Assembly (NCBI GenBank): GCA_019689695.1
Contig: JADGHA010000090.1
Span: 1 to 11,826 of the forward strand
DNA from: Micromonosporaceae bacterium
Lineage (GTDB): Bacteria > Actinomycetota > Actinomycetes > Mycobacteriales > Micromonosporaceae
Direction: 5' to 3'
Length of the DNA stretch: 11,826 nucleotides
Position numbers and translations under genes: made by a program. Shown one piece after another: positions 1 to 7,162 of the stretch. The notes under the pieces were generated by a model. The model made no database searches and was not told the DNA's origin. It saw only the letters and a list, made by a program, of their open reading frames with translations. Numbering within the stretch: the first letter of the stretch is position 1; each line of letters begins with the position of its first letter.

Positions 1-1
1 G

Positions 2-91
2 CAGGCCGACGTGCGGGCGGCCGCCGCCGCCGCCGCGGGGCCGCGGGCGGCCGCCGCGTCCAGCCCGACCACGGAGGTAGGTGCCGCATGA
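2..91 (+). CDS. C-terminal end of upstream gene (probably sugar ABC transporter ATPase), partial
   Basis: The frame beginning at base 2 is open from the window edge to a TGA that overlaps the ATG of the next gene (ATGA). It encodes about 29 residues, rich in Ala with some Pro, Ser and Thr, ending in EVGAA. The ATGA overlap is the same type seen at most later junctions, so this is most likely the end of the preceding operon gene. In RbsC/RhaP-type operons the gene just before the permeases usually encodes the ATP-binding protein, often with a poorly conserved tail. That identity is inferred from position only, because no ATPase motif lies in the window. The other two forward frames give Arg/Pro-rich translations and are less convincing. 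Confidence 0.55.
   Translation, partial: QADVRAAAAAAAGPRAAAASSPTTEVGAA
73..77 (+). promoter_or_regulatory. ribosome binding site of first permease
   Basis: GGAGG lies 10 bases before the ATG at 88. It supports that start rather than the other-frame GTG at 81. Confidence 0.7.
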
Positions 92-1089
92 CCGGCCTCG
101 CCCAGGCCGCGCCGCTTCGCCGTCGCCGCCCGGTCGCCCGGGCGGTGGAGGGGCAGGAGCTCGCGCTCGTCGCCGTCATCGCGTTGCTGTGGCTGGCCCT
201 GTCGGTCGGCACGGACACCTTCCTCACCGGCTCGAACCTGCGCAACATCGTGTTCGGCGTGGCCGCCGTCGCGATCATCGGGATCGGGATGACCCCGATC
301 ATCGTGACCGGGGGCATCGACGTCTCGGTGGGCAGCATGGTCGCCGTCGTCATGGTGGTGGTGGCCAAGCTCATCCGGGACTCCGGGGTGTCCGCGCCGC
401 TCGCGGTCGCCGTGGCGGTCGGGCTCGGCCTCGCGCTCGGCTGCGTCAACGGCCTGCTGGTCAGCCTCGGCGGCATTCATCCGATCATCGTCACGTTCGG
501 CATGCTCAACGTGTTCCGCTTCGTGGCGCTGCGCATCTTCGACTCCAAGCAGGTCACCGGCGTACCGGACACGCTGGCCTGGTTCGGCGGCGGCCAGGCC
601 GGCCGCGGCCTGCTCGGCATCCCGAACGCCTGGTGGCTGGCGATGGTCCTCGCCGCGCTCATGTGGTGCTACATGCGCTACTGGGCGACCGGGCGGCACT
701 GGTACGCGATCGGCAACGACGCCACCGCCGCCCGGCTCGCCGGCATCAAGGTGCGCCAGCGCACCGTCGCGGCGTACGCGCTCACCGGGGCGCTGGTCGG
801 CCTGGCCGGCTGCGTCCTGATCGGCAGCGGCGGCCTGGTGCAGCAGAACGCCGGCACCGGGCTGGAGCTGCAGGTCATCGCGGCCGTGGTGATCGGCGGC
901 ACGAGCATCCTCGGCGGCCGCGGCACCGTCCTTGGCACCCTGCTGGGCGCGCTACTGGTCGGCACGGTGACCAGTGCCATCACCCTGCTCGGCTGGCGCA
1001 GTGAGCTGACCGAGCTGTTCATCGGCTTGTTCATCCTGGTCGCGGTCGGCGTCGACCTGGTACGCGAGCGCCGGAGGAGTGCACGATGA
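88..1089 (+). CDS. sugar ABC transporter permease, RbsC/BPD_transp_2 family (first of pair)
   Basis: This 333-residue inner-membrane protein should form half of the channel of a sugar importer of the ribose/rhamnose/AI-2 class. It is mostly hydrophobic, with about eight to ten membrane segments, the first near residues 25-41. The family signature GGIDVSVGS is at residues 75-83, and the cytoplasmic loop that contacts the ATPase contains YAIGND and AARLAGI from residue 206. Length is normal for RbsC relatives. The ATG at 88 follows a good GGAGG. The stop overlaps the next permease by four bases, and having two different permeases in tandem implies a heterodimeric channel, as in RhaP/RhaQ or LsrC/LsrD. 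The transported sugar cannot be told from sequence. The family call is firm. Confidence 0.93.
   Translation: MTGLAQAAPLRRRRPVARAVEGQELALVAVIALLWLALSVGTDTFLTGSNLRNIVFGVAAVAIIGIGMTPIIVTGGIDVSVGSMVAVVMVVVAKLIRDSGVSAPLAVAVAVGLGLALGCVNGLLVSLGGIHPIIVTFGMLNVFRFVALRIFDSKQVTGVPDTLAWFGGGQAGRGLLGIPNAWWLAMVLAALMWCYMRYWATGRHWYAIGNDATAARLAGIKVRQRTVAAYALTGALVGLAGCVLIGSGGLVQQNAGTGLELQVIAAVVIGGTSILGGRGTVLGTLLGALLVGTVTSAITLLGWRSELTELFIGLFILVAVGVDLVRERRRSAR
1073..1079 (+). promoter_or_regulatory. ribosome binding site of second permease
   Basis: GGAGGAG lies six bases before the ATG at 1086, inside the end of the preceding gene. It fixes the start of the second permease in the ATGA overlap. Confidence 0.75.
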
Positions 1090-2174
1090 CGACCAATACC
1101 GCCGCGCCGGACCAGACTCGCGAGGACCGGCCGGCCCCCGGTCGGGAGAGGACACAGTGGACCCGCGCGGTGCGGTTCGTGCTCTCCGAACGGGTCGCGC
1201 TGCTCAGCGTGCTGCTCGTGGTGGTGGTGGCCTGGTTCTGGTTCCTCGGCCAGAACGACTACCTGGTCGCGCCGTACGACGCCGACTACCTCGCCTCGGC
1301 GCTGGAGACGATGGTCCCGCTGTGCCTGCTCGGCCTCGCCGAGTTCATCGTGATCGTCTCCGGGCGCGGCGGGATCGACCTGTCGGTGGGATCGATCGTC
1401 AGCCTCTCCGGCATGGCGCTCGGGTTCATGGTGGGCGAATGGGGGTGGCCGGTGATCCCGGCGCTCGCCCTGACCGTCCTCATCGGAGGGATTCTCGGTG
1501 CGATCAACGGGGTGCTCGTCGCCTACCTGGGTTTCCCGGCGCTGATCGCCACGCTCGCCACCTACTACGCGTACGGCTCGCTCGCGCTGGTGAGCAACGA
1601 CAAGGCGCCCATCTCGACCAAGCCGATCCAGGACCTGCACTCGCTGACCAGGGCCCTTGACCTCCCGGTCGTGCCGGACCTGCCGCTGCAGGTGCTGACC
1701 TTCCTCGTCCCCACCGTCGTCGTGGTGTGGCTGCTGGTCAACCGCACGACCTTCGGCCGCCGGCTGTACGCCATCGGCACCAACGACGTCGCCGCGCGCT
1801 TCGCCAACATCGACGTGCGGCAGACCCGGTTCCGCGCGTACCTCGCCGCCGGCCTGCTCTCCGGGGTGGTCGCGGTGGTGACCGTCGCGCAGTTCGCGTC
1901 GGCCCGGCCGGACGCGGGCAGCGTGGGCAACGGAATGGCGCTGCCGGCCATCACCATCGCCGTACTCGGCGGCGTGGCGATCTCCGGCGGGCTGGGCCGG
2001 GTGGCCGGGGTGGTGGTCGCCGCGCTGCTCGTGGTGTGGCTCAACGCCGGCATCCTGCTCGCCTACGAGGGCTCCGACGGCAGCCAGGTCCAGCTCTTCG
2101 CGCTCGGCGCGGTCCTGGTCCTCTCCGCGCTGCTCAACGCGGTCACCCTGCGCCGGCGCGGGGGTGCCCGATGA
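1086..2174 (+). CDS. sugar ABC transporter permease, RbsC/BPD_transp_2 family (second of pair)
   Basis: This 362-residue membrane protein is the presumed partner of the preceding permease. About 30 hydrophilic N-terminal residues precede a first membrane segment near residues 36-55. The signature GGIDLSVGS is at residues 95-103, and YAIGTND with AARFANI, the ATPase-contacting loop, starts at residue 228. The two permeases share family motifs but differ clearly in sequence, so they are not a recent duplication. The start is fixed by a strong GGAGGAG and the ATGA overlap. The stop again overlaps the next gene by four bases, which ties transport directly to the enzymes that follow. No solute-binding protein is in the window, so it must lie upstream or elsewhere. 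Confidence 0.93.
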   Translation: MTTNTAAPDQTREDRPAPGRERTQWTRAVRFVLSERVALLSVLLVVVVAWFWFLGQNDYLVAPYDADYLASALETMVPLCLLGLAEFIVIVSGRGGIDLSVGSIVSLSGMALGFMVGEWGWPVIPALALTVLIGGILGAINGVLVAYLGFPALIATLATYYAYGSLALVSNDKAPISTKPIQDLHSLTRALDLPVVPDLPLQVLTFLVPTVVVVWLLVNRTTFGRRLYAIGTNDVAARFANIDVRQTRFRAYLAAGLLSGVVAVVTVAQFASARPDAGSVGNGMALPAITIAVLGGVAISGGLGRVAGVVVAALLVVWLNAGILLAYEGSDGSQVQLFALGAVLVLSALLNAVTLRRRGGAR

Positions 2175-2941
2175 GCGTACGCGCCGACCGGGCCGCCGTT
2201 CCCGGCGCGCTCGTCGAGCTGACGCTGCGCCTCGGCGACCCGGCGCGCGACCTGGTCAGCCTCGCCGAGGGCAACACGTCGACCACGGTGGACGGCCAGC
2301 TCGTGGTGAAGGCGAGCGGCGCGCGGATGGACCGGGCCACCGCGGACGACTTCGTGGTGGTCGACATCGACGCCGCGGCTCGCGTCCTCAGCGACCCGCG
2401 CGCCACACAGGACGACCTGTCGGCGCTGCTCGCACTCGCCGGCGACCCGCGCGGGCGGCGCGCCTCGATCGAGACGCTGGTGCACGTCGCGGCGGTCCAC
2501 GCCGGCGGTGCGGCCTGGGTCGCGCACACCCACCCGACCGCCGTCGTCGGGCTCGTGTCGCTGGCGGAGGGCGAGCGGCTGTGGCAGGCCCCGCTCTTCC
2601 CGGACGAGGCGGTGGTGGTCGGCCGGCCGGCCTGGGTCGGGTACCAGGAGCCCGGCCTGGCGCTCGGCCGGGCGGTCGCCCGCGCCATCGCCGAGCACGC
2701 CGACCGGTACGGCGGCCCGCCGCGGCTGGTGCTGCTGGGCAACCACGGCCTGGTCGCCCTCGGCCGATCGGCCGAGGAGGTGGAGGCGGTGACCACGATG
2801 GCGGTGAAGGCCGCCCGGGCTCGGGTGGTCGCGTACGCCGTCGGGACGCCGCGCTACCTGGACGCCGCTGGCGGGGACGCGCTGGCCGCCCGCGCCGACG
2901 AGGTCGCGCGCCGTGCGCTGTTCGCTGGAGGGCAGCTGTGA
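2171..2941 (+). CDS. class II aldolase/adducin family protein
   Basis: This 256-residue protein has the zinc-dependent class II aldolase fold of FucA, AraD and RhaD. Residues EGNTS (33-37) and KASG (47-50) match the phosphate-binding loops. SIET places Glu101 where FucA has its catalytic Glu73, AHTH supplies zinc ligands His119 and His121, and GNHG supplies the third, His192. All catalytic elements are therefore present. Members cleave or epimerise sugar phosphates, or act as dehydratases or decarboxylases, so the exact reaction is open. The motifs resemble the aldolase half of the fusion protein further down the operon more than FucA or AraD. The ATG at 2171 is chosen because it forms an ATGA overlap with the second permease and puts the first motif at the usual distance; upstream codons in this frame lie within the permease gene. 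Confidence 0.88.
   Translation: MSVRADRAAVPGALVELTLRLGDPARDLVSLAEGNTSTTVDGQLVVKASGARMDRATADDFVVVDIDAAARVLSDPRATQDDLSALLALAGDPRGRRASIETLVHVAAVHAGGAAWVAHTHPTAVVGLVSLAEGERLWQAPLFPDEAVVVGRPAWVGYQEPGLALGRAVARAIAEHADRYGGPPRLVLLGNHGLVALGRSAEEVEAVTTMAVKAARARVVAYAVGTPRYLDAAGGDALAARADEVARRALFAGGQL
2927..2932 (+). promoter_or_regulatory. ribosome binding site fixing a GTG start
   Basis: GGAGGG lies five bases before the GTG at 2938 and decides the start of the HAD-family gene, which has no suitable ATG nearby. Confidence 0.65.
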
Positions 2942-3636
2942 CGCCGTTTGCCGGGCGGACGGTCAAAGCGGTGTTCTTCGACATCGGCGGCCCGATCTAC
3001 GACGACGGGAACTTCGTCGCCGCGGTGCTCGCCGCGCTGGACGAGATGCGGGCCGAACGGGGCGCCGGGCCGGCGGACCGGGCCCGGTTCCAGGCGGTCT
3101 ACGACGGCGTGCGCGCGGCGCAGGCCGGCTCGCTGCGCCGGGCGCTGGCCGCCGAGTTCCTCGGCGGCCAGCAGTGGCGTGACGAGCTGCACGCGCGCAC
3201 CCGCCGGCACTGGCGGCACCCGGCGGGCACCATGTACGCCGACGTGCTGCCCTGCCTGCGGGCACTGCACGGGCACGTGCGCGTCGGCGTGCTCGCCAAC
3301 CAGGAGGCGAGTGTCGTCGACGCCCTGCGCCGCGACGGGGCGGCGCCGTTCATCGACATCTGGGGCGTCTCCGCGCTGGTGGGCGTGGAGAAGCCGGATC
3401 CGGCCCTGTTCGAGTGGGCGGTGGCCGAGGCGGGGGTCGCCGCCGCGGAGGCGGTGCACGTGGGCAACCGGCTGGACACCGATGTCCGGCCGGCCCGGCA
3501 GGTCGGCCTCGGCACGGTATGGGTGCTGCGCGGCGAGGCCCCGCCGCAGCCCACGCCCGACCAGCTGGCCGAGCCCGATCTCGCCGTGCCGGACCTGCGC
3601 GACCTGCCCCGGCTCCTGCTCGGTGGCGGTGAATGA
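2938..3636 (+). CDS. HAD-superfamily hydrolase with altered motif I
   Basis: This 232-residue soluble protein is a HAD-superfamily enzyme, probably a phosphatase acting on a sugar phosphate. Motif I is FFDIGGPIYDD with nucleophile Asp15, but the second Asp of the usual DxD is Gly17. Motif II has Asn121 in LANQ, motif III has Lys152 in EKPDP, and motif IV reads GNRLDTD at 176-182, keeping Asp180 and Asp182. An alpha-helical cap fits between motifs I and II. The GTG start overlaps the aldolase stop (GTGA), and the end overlaps the kinase start (ATGA). Loss of the acid/base Asp is known in some HAD branches with DxG-type motifs, so the protein may still be active with different chemistry or a slow rate. 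Its role in the pathway is unknown; recycling a dead-end phosphate ester is one possibility. Confidence 0.87.
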   Translation: MTPFAGRTVKAVFFDIGGPIYDDGNFVAAVLAALDEMRAERGAGPADRARFQAVYDGVRAAQAGSLRRALAAEFLGGQQWRDELHARTRRHWRHPAGTMYADVLPCLRALHGHVRVGVLANQEASVVDALRRDGAAPFIDIWGVSALVGVEKPDPALFEWAVAEAGVAAAEAVHVGNRLDTDVRPARQVGLGTVWVLRGEAPPQPTPDQLAEPDLAVPDLRDLPRLLLGGGE

Positions 3637-5093
3637 CCGGACTGCTCATCGGCCTGGACGTCGCGACCGCCGACGTACGCGCGGTCGCGGTCACGCCCGA
3701 CGGGGCGGTGGTGGCGCGGGCGGGGGCCCCGCTGCCGCAGCCCGAGCGGGATGCCACCGGCCGGGCCGAGCAGCGGCCGGTACACCCCGATGTCGTCGAG
3801 GCGGTCCTGGCGCAGCTGTCCGCCCGGCTGCCCGGGCCCGTCGCCGCCCTGTCGGTGACGGCGACCTCGGGCACGGTGGTGCCGTGCACGGCCGAACTCG
3901 CGCCGGCCGGCCCGGCGCTGCTCTACAACGACCGCCGGGCCGCCGAGCCCGGGTCGGGTGTGGACCGACAGCTGGTGGCGGCCGCGCCGGCGCTGGCCAG
4001 CATCGCGTGGCTGCAACGCCACCGGCCGGCGAGCCGGTACCGGCACGTGAGCGACCTGGTCGTGGCACGGCTCACCGGCGAGGACGCGCCGAGCGACACC
4101 AGCCACGCACTCAAGACCGGCGCCGACCCGCAGACGCTGCGCTGGCCGGCGCACCTGCTGGCCGCGGCGCAGGTGGCGCCGTCACAGCTGCCGCGGCTGT
4201 CCCGACCGGGCACCGTGGCCGGCGGCTTGTCCGCCCGCAGCGCGGCGGTGACCGGGCTGCCCGCCGGCACACCGGTGGTCCTCGGCATGACCGACGGCTG
4301 TGCGGGCCAGGTGGCGGCGGGCGGGGTGCACCCGGGCGACGCGGTCGGCGTGCTGGGGACGACACTGGTGGTCAAGCTGGCGGCGCGGCACCGGGTCAGC
4401 GACCCGGCGCTCGGGGTCTACAGCCATTTCGCGCCGGACGGGTTGTGGTGGCCCGGGGGAGCCAGCAATGCCGGCGCGGGTGTGCTGCGCGACGCCTTCC
4501 CCGGCGCGGACCTGCATGCGCTGGACCTGGCGGCCGCCGCCCACGGCCCGGCCACCGTGCTGGTCTACCCGGTCAGCCGCGGCGGGGAGCGCTTCCCCTT
4601 CGTGACGCCGGACGCGGGTGGCCCGCTGGACGGCACCCCGGCCGGCCCGACGGAGCACTACCGTGCACTGCTGGACGGAGTGTCCTATGTAGAACGGCTG
4701 GCGCTGGAGGTGCTGGCGGCGGCGGGCGCGCCGAGCCACGGCCCGGTCCGGGCGGTGGGTGGCGGCAGCCGCAGCGGGACCTGGCTGCGCATCCGGGCCA
4801 GCGTCCTGGGCCGCCCGGTGGTGGTGCCGGCCGAGGCGTCCAGCGCCTTCGGCGCCGCGGTGCTGGCCGCGTCGTCCACAGTGCACTCCGGCCTGGCCGC
4901 GGCGGTGGACGCCATGGTCCGGCTGGCCCGCACGGTCGAGCCGGACCCGGCCGAGCAGCCTCGCCTCGACGACGGGTACGCCCGCTTCGTGGACGCGCTC
5001 GTCGCGCGCGGGTGGCTGGCCCGCGCACCGGCGGGCGAGCAGACCGCGACGGCGGGCATGCAAGCGAACAACGCGATGGGATGGGGAACCTGA
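3633..5093 (+). CDS. FGGY-family carbohydrate kinase
   Basis: This 486-residue cytoplasmic sugar kinase, of normal FGGY length, phosphorylates a ketose or polyol with ATP. The N-terminal phosphate loop is IGLDVAT around Asp9. SGTVV and YNDRR (98-102) line the sugar site. GMTDG contains Asp221, the likely catalytic base, GERFPF is at 318-323, and the adenosine motif GGGS is at 376-379. The YNDRR, WWPGGASN and GERFP elements recall the plant/cyanobacterial D-ribulokinase (XK-1-like) branch more than rhamnulokinase or xylulokinase; this is from memory of the family, not an alignment. The last 20 or so residues look poorly conserved. The start overlaps the HAD gene, and the stop shares one base with the next start. 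The phosphorylated position (C1 or C5) is uncertain. Confidence 0.92.
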   Translation: MTGLLIGLDVATADVRAVAVTPDGAVVARAGAPLPQPERDATGRAEQRPVHPDVVEAVLAQLSARLPGPVAALSVTATSGTVVPCTAELAPAGPALLYNDRRAAEPGSGVDRQLVAAAPALASIAWLQRHRPASRYRHVSDLVVARLTGEDAPSDTSHALKTGADPQTLRWPAHLLAAAQVAPSQLPRLSRPGTVAGGLSARSAAVTGLPAGTPVVLGMTDGCAGQVAAGGVHPGDAVGVLGTTLVVKLAARHRVSDPALGVYSHFAPDGLWWPGGASNAGAGVLRDAFPGADLHALDLAAAAHGPATVLVYPVSRGGERFPFVTPDAGGPLDGTPAGPTEHYRALLDGVSYVERLALEVLAAAGAPSHGPVRAVGGGSRSGTWLRIRASVLGRPVVVPAEASSAFGAAVLAASSTVHSGLAAAVDAMVRLARTVEPDPAEQPRLDDGYARFVDALVARGWLARAPAGEQTATAGMQANNAMGWGT

Positions 5094-7162
5094 TGCAGCC
5101 AACGACCCGAGACGACGTGCCCGAGGGCGTCTCCACCGAGGTGGCCGCCATGCTCGACCGGGCGAACCGCCTTGGGGCGGACCCGACCGTGACCAACTAC
5201 GGCGGAGGCAACTGCTCGTGCAAGGCGGAGGTGGTGCACCCGGCGACAGGGGAGCCGGTCACGCTGCTGTACGTCAAGGGCTCCGGCGGGGACCTCGGCA
5301 CCCTTCGCTACCCGGGCCTCGCCGTGCTCGAGCTGGGCCGGCTGCGTGGGCTCGACGGCCGGTACCGGGGCGTCGCGCACGAGGACGAGATGGTCGACCT
5401 GTTCGCGTACTGCTCCTTCGGGCCCGGCGGCGCCGCGCCGTCCATCGACACCCCGATGCACGGGCTGGTGGAGGCGACCCACGTGGATCACCTGCACCCG
5501 GACAGCGTCATCGCGCTCGCCGCCGCCGCCGACGGCGAGCAGCTGGTGCGGGAGTGCTACGGCGACCGGGTGCGCTGGATCCCATGGATCCGACCCGGCT
5601 GGGAGCTCGGGCGGATGATCGCCGAGATCGTACGCACCCAGCCGCAGGTGGAGGGCGTGGTGCTCGGCGGCCACGGGCTGACCACCTGGGGCACCACCAG
5701 CGAGCAGTGCGAGGAGCGGGCGCTGCGGCTCATCCGCGAGGCGGCGGAGTTCATCGAGCGCACCGGCCGGCCGGAGCCCTTCGGCCCGGTGCGGGACGAC
5801 CGCCGCCCACTGCCGGACGAGCAGCGCCACCAGCGCGCCGCCCAGCTCGCGCCGATCCTGCGTGGCATCGCCGGCACCGACAGCCGGGTGGTCGGGCACT
5901 TCCGGGACGACGAGGTGGTCCTGGACTTCCTCTCCCGCGAGTCGCTGGACCGGCTCGTCCCGCTCGGCACCTCCTGCCCGGACCACTTCCTGCGGACGAA
6001 GATCCGCCCGCTGCTGCTGGACACCGCACCGGACGCGCCGCTGGAGCAGGTGACCACGCGCCTGCGCGAGCTGCACGCGGCGTACCGCGATGAGTACGCC
6101 GCCTACTACCACCGCTACGCCGACGAGAACAGCCCGCCCATGCGCGGCGCCGACCCGGCCATCGTGCTCGTCCCGGGCGTGGGCATGTTCTCCTTCGGCG
6201 CGGACAAGCAGACCGCCCGCGTCGCCGGAGAGTTCTACGTCAACGCCATCAACGTGATGCGTGGGGCGGAGGCAGTCTCCACGTACGCGCCGGTGCCGGA
6301 GAGCGAGAAGTTCCGGGTCGAGTACTGGGAGCTGGAGGAGCGCAAGCTGCGCCGCCGGCCCAAGCCGCGGGCGCTGGCGGGCCGGGTCGCGCTGGTGACC
6401 GGCGGCGCGTCCGGAATCGGCCGGGCCACCTGCGTGGCGCTCGCCGCCCAGGGCGCCTGCGTCGTGGTGGCCGACCTCGACCTAGCCGGCGCCGAGCAGG
6501 TGGCCAAGGAGCTGGGCGGCCCCGACGTGGCCCGCGCCGTCCACGTCGACGTGGCGCAGGAGGCCTCCGTGCGCGCCGCGGTGCAGGCGGCGTGCCTGGC
6601 CTTCGGCGGGATCGACATCGTGGTGAACAACGCCGGCCTGTCGAAGTCGGCGCCGCTGGAGGAGACCACGACCGAGCTGTGGGACCTGCAGTTCAACGTC
6701 ATGCCGCGCGGCTCGTTCCTCGTCTCCCGGGAGGCGGCGGCCGTGCTGCGGGCCCAGGGCCACGGCGGCGACATCGTCTACATCGTCAGCAAGAACGCCG
6801 TCTTCGCCGGCCCGGCCAACATCGCGTACTCGGCGGCGAAGGCGGCACAGGCCCACCAGGTACGGCTGCTCGCGGCCGAGCTCGGCGCCGACGGCGTGCG
6901 GGTCAACGGCGTCAACCCCGACGGCGTGGTCCGCGGGTCGGGCATCTTCGCCGGCGGCTGGGGTGCCCAGCGGGCGGCGGTCTACGGCGTCCCGGAGGAG
7001 GAGCTCGGCCGGTACTACGCGCAGCGAACCCTGCTCAAACAGGAGGTGCTCCCCGAACACGTGGCAGCGGCGGTGGTCGCGCTGGTGGACGGGTCGCTGC
7101 CGCTGACCACCGGCCTGCTCGTCCCCGTCGACAGCGGCGTGCCCCAGGCGTTCCTGCGATGA
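5093..7162 (+). CDS. bifunctional class II aldolase / short-chain dehydrogenase (RhaD-type fusion)
   Basis: This 689-residue cytoplasmic protein has two domains, as in the rhamnulose-1-phosphate aldolase/dehydrogenase fusions of Rhizobium RhaD and Bacillus YuxG. Residues 1 to about 420 are the aldolase: GGGNCS (37-42), VKGSG (61-65), SIDTPMH with Asp119 at the catalytic acid position, and zinc ligands His133, His135 and His194. Residues from about 425 are an SDR: TGGASGIG (436-443) for NAD(P), NNAG, Ser566, and the YSAAK pair Tyr579 and Lys583. The aldolase should release dihydroxyacetone phosphate plus an aldehyde, which the SDR oxidises. The ATG at 5093 overlaps the kinase stop (TGATG); an in-frame ATG at 5081 is a possible alternative. 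Family assignment is firm; that the substrate is rhamnulose-1-phosphate is not. Confidence 0.92.
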   Translation: MQPTTRDDVPEGVSTEVAAMLDRANRLGADPTVTNYGGGNCSCKAEVVHPATGEPVTLLYVKGSGGDLGTLRYPGLAVLELGRLRGLDGRYRGVAHEDEMVDLFAYCSFGPGGAAPSIDTPMHGLVEATHVDHLHPDSVIALAAAADGEQLVRECYGDRVRWIPWIRPGWELGRMIAEIVRTQPQVEGVVLGGHGLTTWGTTSEQCEERALRLIREAAEFIERTGRPEPFGPVRDDRRPLPDEQRHQRAAQLAPILRGIAGTDSRVVGHFRDDEVVLDFLSRESLDRLVPLGTSCPDHFLRTKIRPLLLDTAPDAPLEQVTTRLRELHAAYRDEYAAYYHRYADENSPPMRGADPAIVLVPGVGMFSFGADKQTARVAGEFYVNAINVMRGAEAVSTYAPVPESEKFRVEYWELEERKLRRRPKPRALAGRVALVTGGASGIGRATCVALAAQGACVVVADLDLAGAEQVAKELGGPDVARAVHVDVAQEASVRAAVQAACLAFGGIDIVVNNAGLSKSAPLEETTTELWDLQFNVMPRGSFLVSREAAAVLRAQGHGGDIVYIVSKNAVFAGPANIAYSAAKAAQAHQVRLLAAELGADGVRVNGVNPDGVVRGSGIFAGGWGAQRAAVYGVPEEELGRYYAQRTLLKQEVLPEHVAAAVVALVDGSLPLTTGLLVPVDSGVPQAFLR

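Noticed and set aside
10..58. GCC/GCG-rich repeat-like tract
   Set aside because: It reads as an alanine-rich C-terminal tail of the upstream gene; it has no regular unit and no sign of a mobile or regulatory repeat.
2948..5092. Long upstream extension of the aldolase/dehydrogenase frame through the HAD and kinase genes
   Set aside because: That stretch is Arg/Gly/Pro-rich without domain similarity and overlaps two real genes in other frames, so the true start is near 5093.
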